Assembly (NCBI RefSeq): GCF_921293095.1
Contig: NC_060254.1
Location: 11,594,001-11,658,000, forward strand
Source of the DNA: Ischnura elegans
Taxonomy: Eukaryota > Arthropoda > Insecta > Odonata > Coenagrionidae
Direction of reading: 5' to 3'
Length of the DNA: 64,000 nt
The notes under the pieces are model-generated. The model was not told the origin of the DNA. It saw only the letters and a program-made list of their open reading frames with translations, and searched no databases. The position numbers were made by a program, and so were the translations under genes. This document shows positions 10,747-22,997 of the stretch, one piece after another (the stretch's first letter is position 1; every line of letters begins with the position of its first letter).

Positions 10747-13700
10747 CCTGTTACAAGAAAAAACCCCTTCAATTACTTGCTTATTGAACTCCTCTCGTAC
10801 AATAAAACTCGCTCATAACGAATTTCAGGAGACCATAGTTCTATTTATAAACGGGATATCATAGAGTATGTATATCTCTTACTCTATGGTTATATCGATA
10901 ATAAATGATTTTGCCCTCTACATCACATGATTGCCGGCTAATTTTCCGCTAATAGTCTCTTAATTAACCAAAATCCATGAAATTTTATCATCGTCCCAAC
11001 CTTTCCATCAAACGGCTGTAAAGGGAAGCATTTTTAGATCTATAGTAGAAATATGTGGTAATGGCCACAAGTGAGAACAACTGATGATAAGGAAGGGAAA
11101 GGAAGTAGCGAAGATGGCCGTAATTTACTAAAAAATGAGGACATAATTCCCTAAGGGACCAATGATAATTCGCAATAGCGGGGTTATTTATCGTCCGAAC
11201 TCGTTACATGCGGAGAAATTAACATTGGCGATCATATAGGAAAGTCCAATGGACCGGAAAATCACCTCGTTACAGGCAGAATTTCTTTACATGCGTGATC
11301 GTTATAAGCGGTTGTTATGGTATATTGCGTTTATTGAGTGTTGGTATCAATGATGCACAAAGATATCGTACTGTACACTTAATTTTAATTTTACAAACTC
11401 TATTTAAAAGTGTTTAGATTGGCTTGCAACCGTCACCAGGTACTTCCTACATTAGTATCTGATGATTACAAGCCAATCGAAACACGTGTAGAAGATTTTG
11501 TGAAATCTTAGTCAAATAGACATGACAATAATTTTGTGCGTCATTTAATATGTCGTTCCACGATCTCTCTCCGGGAAAAATTTGAATTTTTCCTGTAGGT
11601 GGCTATTTCTAGCTTTGCGTCTGCAAATAAGTGGGGGATAATACAAGATGATGCCAAAAAATCACCCCACTAATAAAATAAATAGAGTTAGATGGGTAAA
11701 CCACTTGGAAAAAAGGTTATAATTTCACCCAGGCATATTTCAAGCCTTCCGCGTGAAAGGTGAAATTCATATTGATAGCCATGGGAAATAATTCTCGCGG
11801 ATTGGATATCGAACCACTGATAATTGGCTTTCCGAGGCCCTGAGCCGATCAATACGCTCTCCAGGTACCTTAGTTCCCATGGCAATCCAAAACTATTTAT
11901 CATATTATTATTTTTTAGGTGAGAGCCTAACATCTAGCATCGCCAACTTCGGTAAATAATGCCTTACGATTAATTAAATATTCCTCAAAATATTTAGCTA
12001 ACTATACAGATCGACCATCTGAAGTACTACGTGCTTTTACTAATCAAAAAGTATAACAGAAAGAAATCTGAGGATTGAATACACTGGAGAAAATGAAGTA
12101 AACGAGTGGTTTTGACCCTTTCTAACCCAGAGCTGCTCCTGAGAGAAATTAATTTTCAAGACTTTTCATTTGGAAAACTAGAAAATTAGGCCCTCAATCA
12201 CATTCATCGCGGCAGCTAAATATTTTGTCATTACAATTTATACCAAAAAATTATGCATAGTTGAGATATTTCCTGAATAGAGCAGAAAATGTATACATTG
12301 TTGATGTTGCTCAGATGCAGCATTGGGTTATAATGGGTTAACGTGCAAATACTTTCATTAACAAACATATGTCATGTGAACGTCAATCGCGAAAAAGTTG
12401 AAAATCTGGTTAAAAAATGAAATAACTTCGAATCGCGTACGAATTGGCAGGGGAAGAGTTCAAAGAAGGACCGCCGATGGCCAACTTAGCATGACTTGCA
12501 TACTATACAATGGCCGGCTTAGTATTTCTCTTCACCATTCCAGCATTCTATGAAAGAATATAAATGTACCTAGCCCTCTTCCCACCTGTCCAGAGTGATG
12601 AAAATGACCTCGACCGTCAATCACTCCCCCAAATAAGCAACCGATGGGGTGTATTGGTGGGGCCATCTTTTGGCAGCACGCTCCGTGGACAAGGTGGAGT
12701 GGAGTGGGAAGCCATTCCGAAAGGAGGCGCCGCCTGTCATGGAGTCACAGACAAGGCGATAATCGAGGTGGGCGTGGTTGGGCGCCGCCGCTCTTCAAGG
12801 GAGGGGGTTTGGAGATATTGGCGCCCCCTTCTCCCCTCTCGAATCTCACACTAATGGCGAGGAGGGAGCGGTCCTCAATTGTGCCCCCGGGGAGAGTTTT
12901 AGAGGGGGGGATTGTAAGGAGCTGCAGCATACTCTGCTGGCGATACCAATTCAAGATACGGAGGAAATAGGTACCCACCTACCTCCTCAGAAATCTGGCG
13001 TAGGACCGTTAGTCGGGGGAGATCATTTGATGCCCCGGAGAGGAAGCGACGCAGGATACTAGATGCTGCATGCATGCGCTGGAGGTCACGCGGTAACCCT
13101 ACGCCGGTGAAAGAAGATATCTGTATTAGAAAAGGCTGGATCTGCTGATTAATTGTAAGAAATCATTGAATCATGGCTTTTCTCATCTATTGCTCCACCT
13201 CAAAAGATTTTGCAAACGCAAGAGTTCCATACATTCCTGGAAAGTCGCCATTTTCTGGTGACTAAAATATTTTCATTTATCTTCTTTATTTCGGCTGTTT
13301 TTATAATATCTGGTTATCGTTGAGCTATAAATGACATGAAATGGCAGTAACCTTCACCTGGAATTATTTCATAGTTGCAATTGAGCTAGGCAGTCCAGAA
13401 TATCGTTTAATTAAAGTAATTCCCTTGAATGGAAATCGAAAACTCACTCTCATCATTAGGCATTATAAACCCGTCCCAATTTGAGTGCAGTTGGTATTAT
13501 CGTTTGATCATTTTCTAAATGAAAATATTTAAGTCACTAGAAACTGGCAACCAAAAATGGATGTATGTGAGTTCCACGTCTAGAGCAGAGTTGAGAGTTA
13601 CTGAATCAGAACAGAATTCACTAATATCATACGCTTGGAGAGCCTCATCATTCTTCACAGGGCATCACGTGGGAAATTTATAACGATCAACAATCGAAAT

Positions 13701-16700
13701 TGTTCGTTCCCGCTTGATAAACGTCCGTAATGTGGTGATAATTTCTGCTTTCCGCAAAATTCCATTTTAAAATTTGTTTTCAAAGTAAACACACAGAACG
13801 TGTCCGAGGGAAATGAGATCAATTGTAATGGAATACCCTGAATTAGAGAGGGAAATAATATTCTGTTGCTAAAAAACTTGGCCATTCTTTTTCATATAAT
13901 GCGTCGATGAATAATACCTCGATGAATACTAAATTTTCTTTTATGTCGCTTTGAGTGACAAAAAAAATTCTTGGATAAAATGTTATACCTTTGCACGCTG
14001 GCGCATTATCAGTCACATACGGGAGTATCTGCAATGAGAATATTAGTGCAATAGGAACTGCATAATGCTCTCATAATATCACGGATTTATAAAATGGAAC
14101 GGTGATTTATATTTTCCTTTTTGGGACTGCTGAAATGTTTTTCGTATTCTGCCCACAGACAGGTAATTTACATATTCCCACTATCTGCATTTAATTTTTA
14201 AAAGATAAATCCCTGGTCCAAGCGCTGCCTAGTTTTTTTTAGGTCCTTTAATTATACCGCGCTCAATAGAGATTTGCGTGATTATAAAACCGAAGAGTGG
14301 GCCGGATGAAAATAAATTTCGGAAATAAAATATTTATAGCAATATGCACAGGTATTCGACCTACTTTTATTGCCATGCAAGGTTTAACTCAGCATGAGTT
14401 AAAGTACAATTCGGTGGAAAATGATGGAGATATGATGAGGATTAATTTCACCGCCAAAGGCACAAGTTTCAAAAGGTTTAATAAGATTCTTGCTCTTGCC
14501 ACGCGCTAGAAAAGTCTTTAAATAAAAAATATGAGCTTAACCTACTTGAATAAGGACAGGTAGGTATCTACAATTTTCAGCGGTGTTCTAATAATTCTGG
14601 GCTAGTATGGAATTCATTATTTATTATTTGCCGAATTCATACGGAATGTGCTAACTTGTACCTTGATGAACAGGTCTTGATTTCCATTGTGGCATCGAAC
14701 GCCCAAGGACGTAATTGAAATCAATACGTTTTCCCTGACGAGACACCCTAGGGAAATTTCCGCTCCATTCTCCCCATTTATTGATGCACACAATTTTTCA
14801 TTCACATCTACTTTGTTCTTCAATCGGATTCAGATTCAGTTCTGTGGTAGACAACTCATCACTTTATCTAAAATATAAAAACGTGGACAACAGTACATCT
14901 TTGAAAAAAAGAGAGCGGTGCAGAGTGCTACGTGGTTTGATGCTAGACGACTCGAAGTATTTGTGATGACAATATTTATTTACGAATTCAAGGCTTGGGG
15001 TATAGATTAGGATGAAGTTAGTGATGGAGTGAGTAAAAGAGATTTGGTATAGCTGGCAAGAAGAAGAAATTATTGGCAAAAATAGCAATGGAGGATAAAT
15101 GATAAGCAGAAAGGAATGTAATTATGCTATTTTAAGCTGAAAATTCACATTTTTCATGGCGATATTTACTCTCAAGACGTTATACCTACACATATCGTTC
15201 TCCATCACAGTTTTTCGTCGGAATTCCAAAAATTATACTCTAAAACTGTGAGCTACATATGTCTTGGATGAAAAAATGTAAGAGAGGTGCTACTTCCTAT
15301 CGGTCGGAGAAAACTGCTAACGCGTCACGAGATTTACGAATGTTGGTAATTTATTTGCCTCTCCTCTAATTTCAATGCCAAAGTATCATCTTCACATAAA
15401 AAATAGTACTCTACATACTCACTCAATCAGAAGGAACTGTGCGGACTTAATGACATGTGAAATGTTGAGTAGTACAAATGCTCGGAGCTATAAAATGAGG
15501 GGATTAGCAGGTTTAGATTGGAAAATATAAAATATAACGTGTAACCATACGTCAAAATAAAATTTTCCAAAAACCGTGGGACAAAATGGTGATAATATTT
15601 CAAAGTAATAGGCGTTGTTTTAGAGCTACCCTCATGTGTCGGTTTGCTTTGCCCAAACAATTAAAACATCGTCTATACCAAGCAATAAAAAAGTGAGGAA
15701 GAGTAGTTGTGATTGTTTAGCTGTTTTTGTTCTTGAAAAGAGTCGAGATACCTGAGTTTTAAATGTTTTAATCGGTAACCGCTCAATGAGTCAAAATGAA
15801 GTCGACTGAAAATGAAAATAAATATAGTTTTACGCTGCCTCAATATCGTTAGAAATCACTCTTCACTACCTTAATATATTTTTAGTACTAAAAAATGACA
15901 TAGATATTCATTAATTATAGTCTATTCATTTATTTATAGATTATTAGGTCAACGGATGGAGAAGTTCTAGAAAAAATACGGTTTCAAGTGGAGCGAACGT
16001 TTACCGGGCGTCTAAAACCGTATCTTTTATATCGCGTAACCGTATATTTTCACAAAAAAACTGGAAAAAACAGTTAATGCAAGGATGATTTTCTGGTGAA
16101 GCTGAGAAAATGTGGAAATACATGTTCTTTCATTTTCAGTTCATTTCATTACAGCCGTTGAAGTGGTTACCGACGTATAACACTTCACTCGCGTATCTCG
16201 ACTTTTTGCAAGGGTGAAATGGATGGGGTGATGGACTGAGTAGATGCAACAATGGAGAGGGTGAAAATGGCAATTCGAAACGAGGCTCCACGGAAGGATT
16301 ACTCTATGGACGTGGAAGAAGACGCAGGTAATGACAGATGGCGGGGTCGTTGCAGAGAGCAAAGAGAGTTGTTCAAGCGGATATCAAAGGCTACGTCAAA
16401 GAGATCCTAAACAAACTAACCAGAATGTTGTTTCCATAAGGATGTACAGAGGAGGAAGGAGTCTTCATCTTTCACTCCGCTTAGGCGTTGGGAGAAGCAA
16501 AGTGTTGTACGGAAGAGACTAAACATATGCAGTGTAGGTACATGGATAATCGGTATACGCATAGTAGCATCAGATAGATACTGAAAAGTATTTCTTTATT
16601 GATTTCAAGATATTATTTTTTAGTATTATCGTACACTGTTCGAGGCAAAAATGCCCTAGGTTTGTGCGAATAGTTCACAATATGTTAGTGTTGTCCACGG

Positions 16701-17095
16701 AAAATTGCTCCCTCGGTTCTTGGTGGGAAAGTCGCGACTTTGGTAATGAGGGGCGCAGGATTAATCAACTGACCGTGACTGCGACCTGGGAGTGCTCGAC
16801 GCGGAGTTTACGTTAAATTGCGCGGACGTATTCTATGCAAAGATACACATTATTCCTAGAAAACGGTTGCTTGAACGTAAAAATGGATTGGGTTTTGTCC
16901 TTCAAAACTCTACATTTCGTATCATTCATAGAAATAATACCTTTTTATTGGTAAAAAAATAATTTTTATAGTATTTAGTTCTCTTGTGCAATCTTTAACC
17001 GTTTAGAACGATTTAATATTTTTGTCATAATAATTTTCCTCCCAATACTAATTTTTATGACGCTAAAATAAATAATCGTAAAAGGATAAAAAAAT
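10747..17095. other. long stretch without recognised genes
   Basis: About 6.3 kb of mostly AT-rich DNA. Open frames are short and have no family resemblance. The overlapping frames at 12560-13060 come from a GC-rich patch read in several frames on both strands and are not convincing. A 20-bp inverted repeat at 11410-11485 is listed separately. Distal exons of a gene split by long introns cannot be excluded by eye. Confidence 0.45.
11410..11485. repeat. short hairpin, 20-bp arms
   Basis: Arms 11410-11429 (GTGTTTAGATTGGCTTGCAA) and 11466-11485 pair with 18 of 20 matches around a 36-base loop. It could be a MITE relic or a chance hairpin. No precursor-like features beyond the stem are visible. 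Confidence 0.4.
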
Positions 17096-17240
17096 ATACA
17101 CAACATGCTATCATACAAATAGGTTAACGGCTGGTGTCATAGCACACCTGCCGCCAAACGCATTTTGAGGTAGCCTACTGGGTAAATTTTAAATTAAAGT
17201 TTTCAAATGCAGAAAAAGTGATCCTTAATAATTTAAATTA
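17096..17240 (+). repeat. LINE-3'-end-like repeat, copy 1
   Basis: The block runs through ATAGGTTAACGGCTGGTGTC, CACACCTGCCGCC and GTAGCCT to a run of AAATTTTAAAT. It recurs at 17241-17395, 17700-17820 and 17829-17970. The core GGCTGGTGTC...AACAC.CC..CC..ACGCC resembles the untranslated tail of the LINE ends at 59217-59527 and 62244-62690. Confidence 0.65.
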
Positions 17241-17395
17241 TATACAACATCCTATCGTACAGGTAAGTTACTGACTGGTGTAAGAACTCACCACCTCCAT
17301 ACGCCTTTTGAGGGAGCCTGCAGAGTAATTTTTACATTCAGATTTCAGAATGCAGAACAAGTGGAGAGGGAGAAGCGGCCCTTGAGACTTTAATC
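17241..17395 (+). repeat. LINE-3'-end-like repeat, copy 2
   Basis: Directly follows copy 1 in the same orientation. Landmarks are CATCCTATCGTACAGGTAAG, GACTGGTGT, CCATACGCCTTTTGAGG and GTGGAGAGGGAGAAGCGGCC. A minus-strand open frame overlapping it is a shadow. Confidence 0.65.
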
Positions 17396-17699
17396 TCTCA
17401 GTACCTTGGAGTAACACTGGCGAGAAATGCCAAAAGAATTTAAATAAATGCATCACTTTTGAGAAAAAATTCTTTTCCCATTTTTGGTTAAAGAAACATT
17501 CAATTTTTATTGCTATTTTTGCTCTTTCAATTTTAAATTTAACTGTAAAATTAATTTTGATATTTTTATTCAAGATTTTAGTTGCTTCCTAAATATTAAT
17601 TGGAACTACTAGCCTTCTCAAAACCGATATTTCGACCCTTGGAACTTTTCGGTTGAGAAGCAAAAGCTGATACATCAGCCCACGGCCATGAGAGGATTA
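17396..17699. other. spacer between LINE-3'-end-like repeat copies 2 and 3
   Basis: A 300-bp AT-rich interval that splits the four repeats into two tandem pairs. No motif recognised. Confidence 0.4.
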
Positions 17700-17820
17700 A
17701 AATATATAAAACTCTCCATCGTACAGGTAGGTTAACGGCTGGTGTCATAACACACCTCCCGCCATACGCCTGCGTAGTAATTTTTAAAAGCAGAAGAAGT
17801 GGAGAAGCGACCCTTTAGGC
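17700..17820 (+). repeat. LINE-3'-end-like repeat, copy 3
   Basis: Landmarks ATCGTACAGGTAGGTTAACG, GGCTGGTGTCATAACACACC, CCATACGCC and GTGGAGAAGCGACCC match the other copies. It is shorter because about 20 bp around the GAGG..GCCTGCA segment are missing. Confidence 0.65.
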
Positions 17821-17828
17821 TTTAAATA

Positions 17829-17970
17829 TGTATACACAATACCCTATCGTATAGGTCGGAAAACGGTTGATGTCATTACACACCTCCCGTCATATGCAGG
17901 CTCAGGCAGCCTGAAGAGTAATTTTTAAATGTATATTTCGGAATGCAAAAGAAGTGGAGAAGCGACCCTT
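17829..17970 (+). repeat. LINE-3'-end-like repeat, copy 4
   Basis: Fourth copy, with CCCTATCGTATAGGT, ACACACCTCCCG, GCAGCCTGAAGAGTAAT and GTGGAGAAGCGACCC in the family order. Confidence 0.65.
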
Positions 17971-20020
17971 CGCTTCCCGCGTGAAATAGGAGCGCGACGA
18001 ACGGAAGTCGCGATGCGGGATTACTCCTCTTCCGTCGCCGTTACTTCACTCGGCGGCGAAAGAAAGATGAGCGCTTTAATCCGAACTTCCTGCGGCGACA
18101 AATCGATGGCTTTACCTTCGTCGAGCGAGTACTAATCCTAGTTTAATTTGATATCCTAGCGCGAGAGGATAAGGGTACGCGGGGTTTCGAGTTCCGAATG
18201 AGATGATAGGAGAGAGAGGCTGGAGTAGTACATACTTCTAGAAAGAGCCTTGGGGATTTGCATTTTCGTAGCCTGGAATGTTATTACAGCGCCTCTGGCG
18301 GTGGCTGGCGGAAGCCACGTTTGGATTCAGCGTCGTGAATATCAAATCTCGCAGTGTAAACACAAAAATAGTAGCTAAATTTTTATCTTGCCATGGCAGT
18401 CGTACTCGACGCAGTATTATTGAATGGAAAACGCAAACAATCAAGGAAAAAAGGCCAAGGATTTGCGTCAATATGAGAATCGAAATTCTGCAGGCTTCGA
18501 ATCCCAAGTTTGGAATTGCATGCCGAATAACCAACTCATTTGGTGCCTCGATTCAATGGTTGATAGTAAATAAATAACAGTTATGAGAGTTGTTAAAACC
18601 ATGGATTTACTGAAAAATATTGCTAAAGTTTTTTAAAATGTTGAAAAAAATGTATGAGCCTTGTGGAAAATGTTAAAAAGGAGGCAAAGAACGTATAAAT
18701 TACACGATGTAATTCCATACCAATGCGTCAGTCGAATTGTGCACCATGCATTTTGACCTCAGAAGAACTTAGATCATTTAAGAATTATTTCTTCAAAAGG
18801 TTTCTTCGGTGCGTTTAAGTACATTCAAATTTTTATTAATATACTTCCATGTAAATGGGTTATATCTCAGTTTAAAGAAAATTAGCCCAGTAATGACCCA
18901 ATGTTAACGAGAAAAAGTAATTCCAACTTTATTCAAATTATTCTAATGATTTCAATTTTAAGAAATTTTAGAAACTACTCTCGGTATCATGATTTTTATA
19001 ATATCCCGCATTCCAAAACCATAAAAAATTAAATTTTTACACTTATAATATACAATTCGAATAAATATTTACTGGAATGAACGTAATCCTTTCGAGGATT
19101 TGACTTTGAAAAAGTGTAATTGAGTATTTTGTCGTGAAAAAACAAAGGACCTATAGGGAATGAATATTATTTGGCGAAATGTTTATTAATATAATATTAA
19201 ACATGCGTGATTTTGTGCTGCAAAATCGATTCTGTAAAATATGAGGGCTTATGCGCTATAAATTCTAAAACAATGGCCTCATGAGGACCCGAATATTTTA
19301 TTTTCTTTATGAACAAGTCTTGGAGTATCACGAGGCGAAGCTTCATAATTGAAGCAACCTCAGCGAACATGAGAACTAATTCCGCGCCAGCCACTGGTGA
19401 GATTAGGTTCTTAAGAGCGAGTCGTGCCCTGGATCCTAAGTGTTGATTCACATGGAATTCAAGCACAAAAACATTAGCAGTGACACAATTCAACCACCGT
19501 CTCCCAACAGGCTTACTTGTCCATCTCTCTTCAATGCCAACGGCGCCATCCAAAGGTCAGTAAACATCTGTTTGCGGTATCAAGTCAACCCGCAACTGAG
19601 CAACGGCGCATATCTGCATTCGAAAACTTTGCCGTTCCAGCTGTGCAACGGATACAGTAGTGAGGGATTATGATTACTAAGTGGCATATTAAGGCGGGGT
19701 GTGGGCAGCCGCCCCCTCGTATATTTCTGGAAAAATTGAAAAGATGGCTGTAGAATTTAAGTTTTTATTACATTCACCCCGGCTCACCTTTTCTAATGCA
19801 GGCCCTGGGGGCGGCTTGGTACCAGTAATAGAGCGTATCGGGCGGCGGATTAATAAAGAAAAGTTTTATTTTCCATTATATTTATAATATTCCTTTTTCT
19901 AATTTACTGTTTTCATATACCTAGTTATTTAGTATTTATGTTTATTTATATACTTATAATACGTTATTTATTACGTATCAACTGCGAATACACAAAGCTC
20001 TTAGATCGAAGTTTGGAGCA
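17971..20020. other. unannotated DNA left of the piggyBac element
   Basis: No gene recognised. A 118-codon minus-strand frame at 19197-19553 has no domain I can name and lies in sequence with stops in all other frames. I leave it uncalled. Confidence 0.45.
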
Positions 20021-20042
20021 TTAGTTTTTGCAATCGGGCGGC

Positions 20043-20105
20043 GTGAACCACCGGTAAGTCACATTAGTTTCCGCCACCAGACGGTGTGACCCAGCCGTGG
20101 GTACG
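20043..20105 (+). repeat. left-end paired palindromes of piggyBac
   Basis: Two degenerate copies of the 20-bp palindrome lie at 20043-20062 (GTGAACCACCGGTAAGTCAC) and 20086-20105 (GTGACCCAGCCGTGGGTACG). They mirror the right-end pair in spacing and order. In piggyBac elements, repeats inside the termini are transposase-binding sites; that role is inferred here. Confidence 0.75.
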
Positions 20106-20532
20106 TCGAGCATTGTCATGTTTTTTCAATCAATGCTATTTTGAGAGGGATAAAGTGGCTCTAAAACTCAAATCCCTACTGAGACTATCAAGCAATGATA
20201 ATTTTTATGCTTCTTAGCTTTCAGACGTATACTTTGTATCCACAAGACTTCATCGTCAAATGCTATTTCAGTCCACCCATCAAATCGGAAGGAATACAAA
20301 TTGATCGTCCTGAGGTACTGTTATATTGTCGTGAAGATAAAACGGCGAATCACAGTTCTAAGACTTTTTATTGCATCGCGATAACAAAGAAACTAGAAAG
20401 TGTCAAAATCCAGTATCAATTACTTTTTTCTGTTCAGTCCTCTTTGCTGGTTCTCTTTTCATTGGATCAGTCGACATATTCCACACAGGGAGTCTTTTGG
20501 CAGACTGTGTCAGCATCGGGTTATAACTCATA

Positions 20533-20655
20533 TTTGTAGGATAATTCAACCCAAAAGGTAAGATAGTACTTGTTATGGAATTTGCGATATTTTATATCTG
20601 AGTTGAAACTTTTCAGTTTACCGAAATATACCACCATTATTTTATAATGAACAGG
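20533..20655 (+). repeat. internal direct repeat of piggyBac leader, copy 1
   Basis: TGTAGGATAATTCAACCC, AAAGGTAAGATAGTA, GAAACTTTTCAGTTTACCG and ACCACCATTATTTT recur in order at 20739-20865. The repeats lie between the left end and the transposase start. The function is unknown. Confidence 0.8.
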
Positions 20656-20738
20656 TTTCTCAATATTACTAAGAAATTCAATCATGAGAACGCTAGAAGA
20701 ATGTGGAACCAGATCAGAACTGACTGGAATGACATCTC

Positions 20739-20865
20739 AGTTGTAGGATAATTCAACCCTAAAGGTAAGATAGTAATTGTATAGTAATTCACGACATTGC
20801 ATATCTGAGCTGAAACTTTCCAGTTTACGGAATTATACCACCATTATTTTTTATTGAACAGGCTT
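20739..20865 (+). repeat. internal direct repeat of piggyBac leader, copy 2
   Basis: Second copy of the block at 20533-20655, offset by 206 bp. A shorter echo, GGAGGATAATTCAGGGTATA, occurs after the transposase near 22865. The family therefore appears on both sides of the coding region. Confidence 0.8.
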
Positions 20866-20979
20866 ATGAGGATTACAGAGATATACCGTTGTAATAACAC
20901 TTGAAGAGGGAAGGACCGGAGTGGAGATTATAATTTTTAGTCTAAATTGTCTGACTTTTTTTCACTTCTGACTGTGATT

Positions 20980-22658
20980 ATGAAGAGGGGGTTGGATCCG
21001 GCTTGCATTAGCAAGCTTATCGATGACGATTCAGAAGACGATCTGAACCAACCAAGTTGTTCGCGTAGGCAGGGGGCCCGTAAAAGAATACTATATTCTT
21101 CTGAATCGGAATTGAGTAATTTCAGTTCAGAGACATCAGATTCATCTAGTGATGAAACTCAAGAAGTTCCTAACACTGAGTGGGGTCCAGTAACTACGCG
21201 TACGGCCGCACTAGAATTACACTGCAAAGATGTAGAGCTGTCATTGTCGGCAAATAACTGTGCAAGTCCTCTTGATCTGTTTAAGTTGTTTCTCACAGAT
21301 GATATGCTGGAGTATATCGTAAGAGAAACTAACAGATATGCTAATGAATATACAAACTCGCATGCTAAAAATGAAGTAGGCACTTCCCGAAAACATCAGC
21401 AAATTTGGGTACCGGTTACCCTCGGAGAAATGAATAAATTTATAGGTATTTTACTAATTATGGGTGCTGTTCATATTCCAGAAATTCGTCTTTATTGTTC
21501 GAATGATCCAATGTACACGAACACACTAATAAAAAGTATTATGCCTAGGGATCGCTTCCTAGCTATTCCAAGGTTTTGGCACTTTTGCGATAACAATCAA
21601 GCGCGATGTGAAGATCGTTTACATAATATTAGCTCAATTCTTTATAAAATAAATGAGAATTTCCAAAAACATGTGAAACCTGGAAAATAAGTAGTGATTG
21701 ATGAAAGCATGGTTCCCTGGCGTGGGCGTCTTTTATTTCGCCAATATATACCGGGTAAACGACATAAATACGGCATCAAACTGTATAAGCTTTGCCTTCC
21801 TGAAGGCTACACTTATAATATGAGTGTATACTCTGGTAAAAGAGGATATTCATCTGAAAAGGGGCATGCGCATGACATTGTAATGAAGCTCATGAATGGA
21901 CTCCTGTATGAAGGTCGCACATTATATACGGACAGTTTCTACACAAGTGTTCCTCTAGCTAAAGAGCTATTAGAGAAAAATACATACATGTGTGGAACAG
22001 TACGCTCTAACAGAAAACATTTGCCCCAGGCCGCAAAAATCAAACAAAAAAAGGGTGAGATATTAGGTCTTCAAAATTCAGATGGAATCAAATTTGTGAA
22101 ATGGACAGACAAAAGGCCTGTACTCATGTTGACAACGTGCAAAACTCATAAATGTACTTTAGTCGACGTCAGCGAGTCTGTTAGAAAACCAGATACCGTC
22201 ATAAGTTACAATGCTGCAAAGAAAGGTGTTGATATATCTTATCAAATGTCTTCATACTATACATCTTTGAGGAAGACCATAAAGTGGTATAGGAAAATTA
22301 TAATTGAGCTTATTTGTGGCACCATGTTAGTAAATGCGTGGTGCATTCATAAAAAATTAGATAACCAGAAAAAGCTGAGCATTTTACAATTTCGTGAGAA
22401 CATTATTTCCGCATTACTTGCCCAACCAACGATAGCTGCAACACCACCGGCCTCTAAAAAAAAGAACATTTTCTTAAAATGTACGAAGGTGCGACCAGAG
22501 TAATACGAAAAAGATGTAAAGAGTGCTATAATTCAATTAGTAAAAAAGATGGAAGAGAAGCAGCGATGAAGAAAGCCAAAAAAGTTGTAACTTATTTCCC
22601 GGATTGTAAGAATCAACCTGCATTGTGCTTGGAATGTTTCAAGAAAATTCATAATTAA
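20980..22658 (+). pseudogene. piggyBac transposase, one stop and one frameshift
   Basis: This would encode a cut-and-paste DNA transposase of about 559 residues, a normal length for the family. I chose the ATG at 20980 because MKRG followed by an acidic stretch (DDDSEDD) is the usual N-terminus; an in-frame ATG also exists at 20947. The catalytic aspartates are all present: D241 in VVIDESMVPW (21700), D318 in LYTDSFYTS (21931) and D418 in KKGVDISYQ (22231). Their spacings of 77 and 100 match the family. An in-frame TAA at 21688-21690 falls just before the first catalytic motif. A second lesion, probably in the A-run at about 22456-22463, shifts the frame. The first frame therefore ends at 22503, while the Cys-rich C-terminal domain (RCKEC, then C-x6-C-x2-C and a His) continues in another frame to the TAA at 22656. 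The closest recognisable relatives are PGBD4-like transposases. There is no sign of splicing or host co-option. Confidence 0.93.
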
Positions 22659-22934
22659 TGTATTTATTTTTATACTATTAAAAATGGGACATATATTAAG
22701 TGTAATCAATGTAATTTTCATCTTTTTATTACTTACCCAAAAAAGACGAATAAATACATCAATACTGATTGAAAGTAAATTTTTCGAATCAAAGCATCGA
22801 GTTAATTAATGCGAAAATTCATAAAAAAGGAAATGTAATTGAAACCTTAAAAGATCTATCTGGCGGAGGATAATTCAGGGTATAATACAACAGAATGGCT
22901 GCGCTGAAATATCTCCTACAGATCTATGGAGAGT

Positions 22935-22997
22935 GTGACCCACGGGTGGGTCACGCCGCCCGATGGCGAAAACTGGTGTGACCCACCGGTGGGTCAC
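22935..22997 (-). repeat. right-end paired palindromes of piggyBac
   Basis: 22978-22997 is a perfect 20-bp palindrome, GTGACCCACCGGTGGGTCAC. 22935-22954 differs from it only at the centre (GTGACCCACGGGTGGGTCAC). They are spaced 43 bp, as on the left. The sequence outside them is strongly GC-rich (GGCGCGCCGCGGCG), unlike the AT-rich flanks. Probable transposase-binding sites. Confidence 0.85.

Noticed and set aside
12560..13062. Cluster of overlapping open frames on both strands as a gene
   Set aside because: Several frames are open at once because the patch is GC-rich. None has a domain or consistent codon pattern.
19197..19553. 118-codon minus-strand open frame with ordinary-looking composition
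   Set aside because: I could not match it to any family, and it has no neighbouring signals. Kept out for lack of support, though an exon cannot be excluded.
20195..20539. 114-codon frame inside the piggyBac leader as an accessory gene
   Set aside because: No recognisable motif, and it runs into the first internal direct repeat. piggyBac elements usually encode only the transposase.
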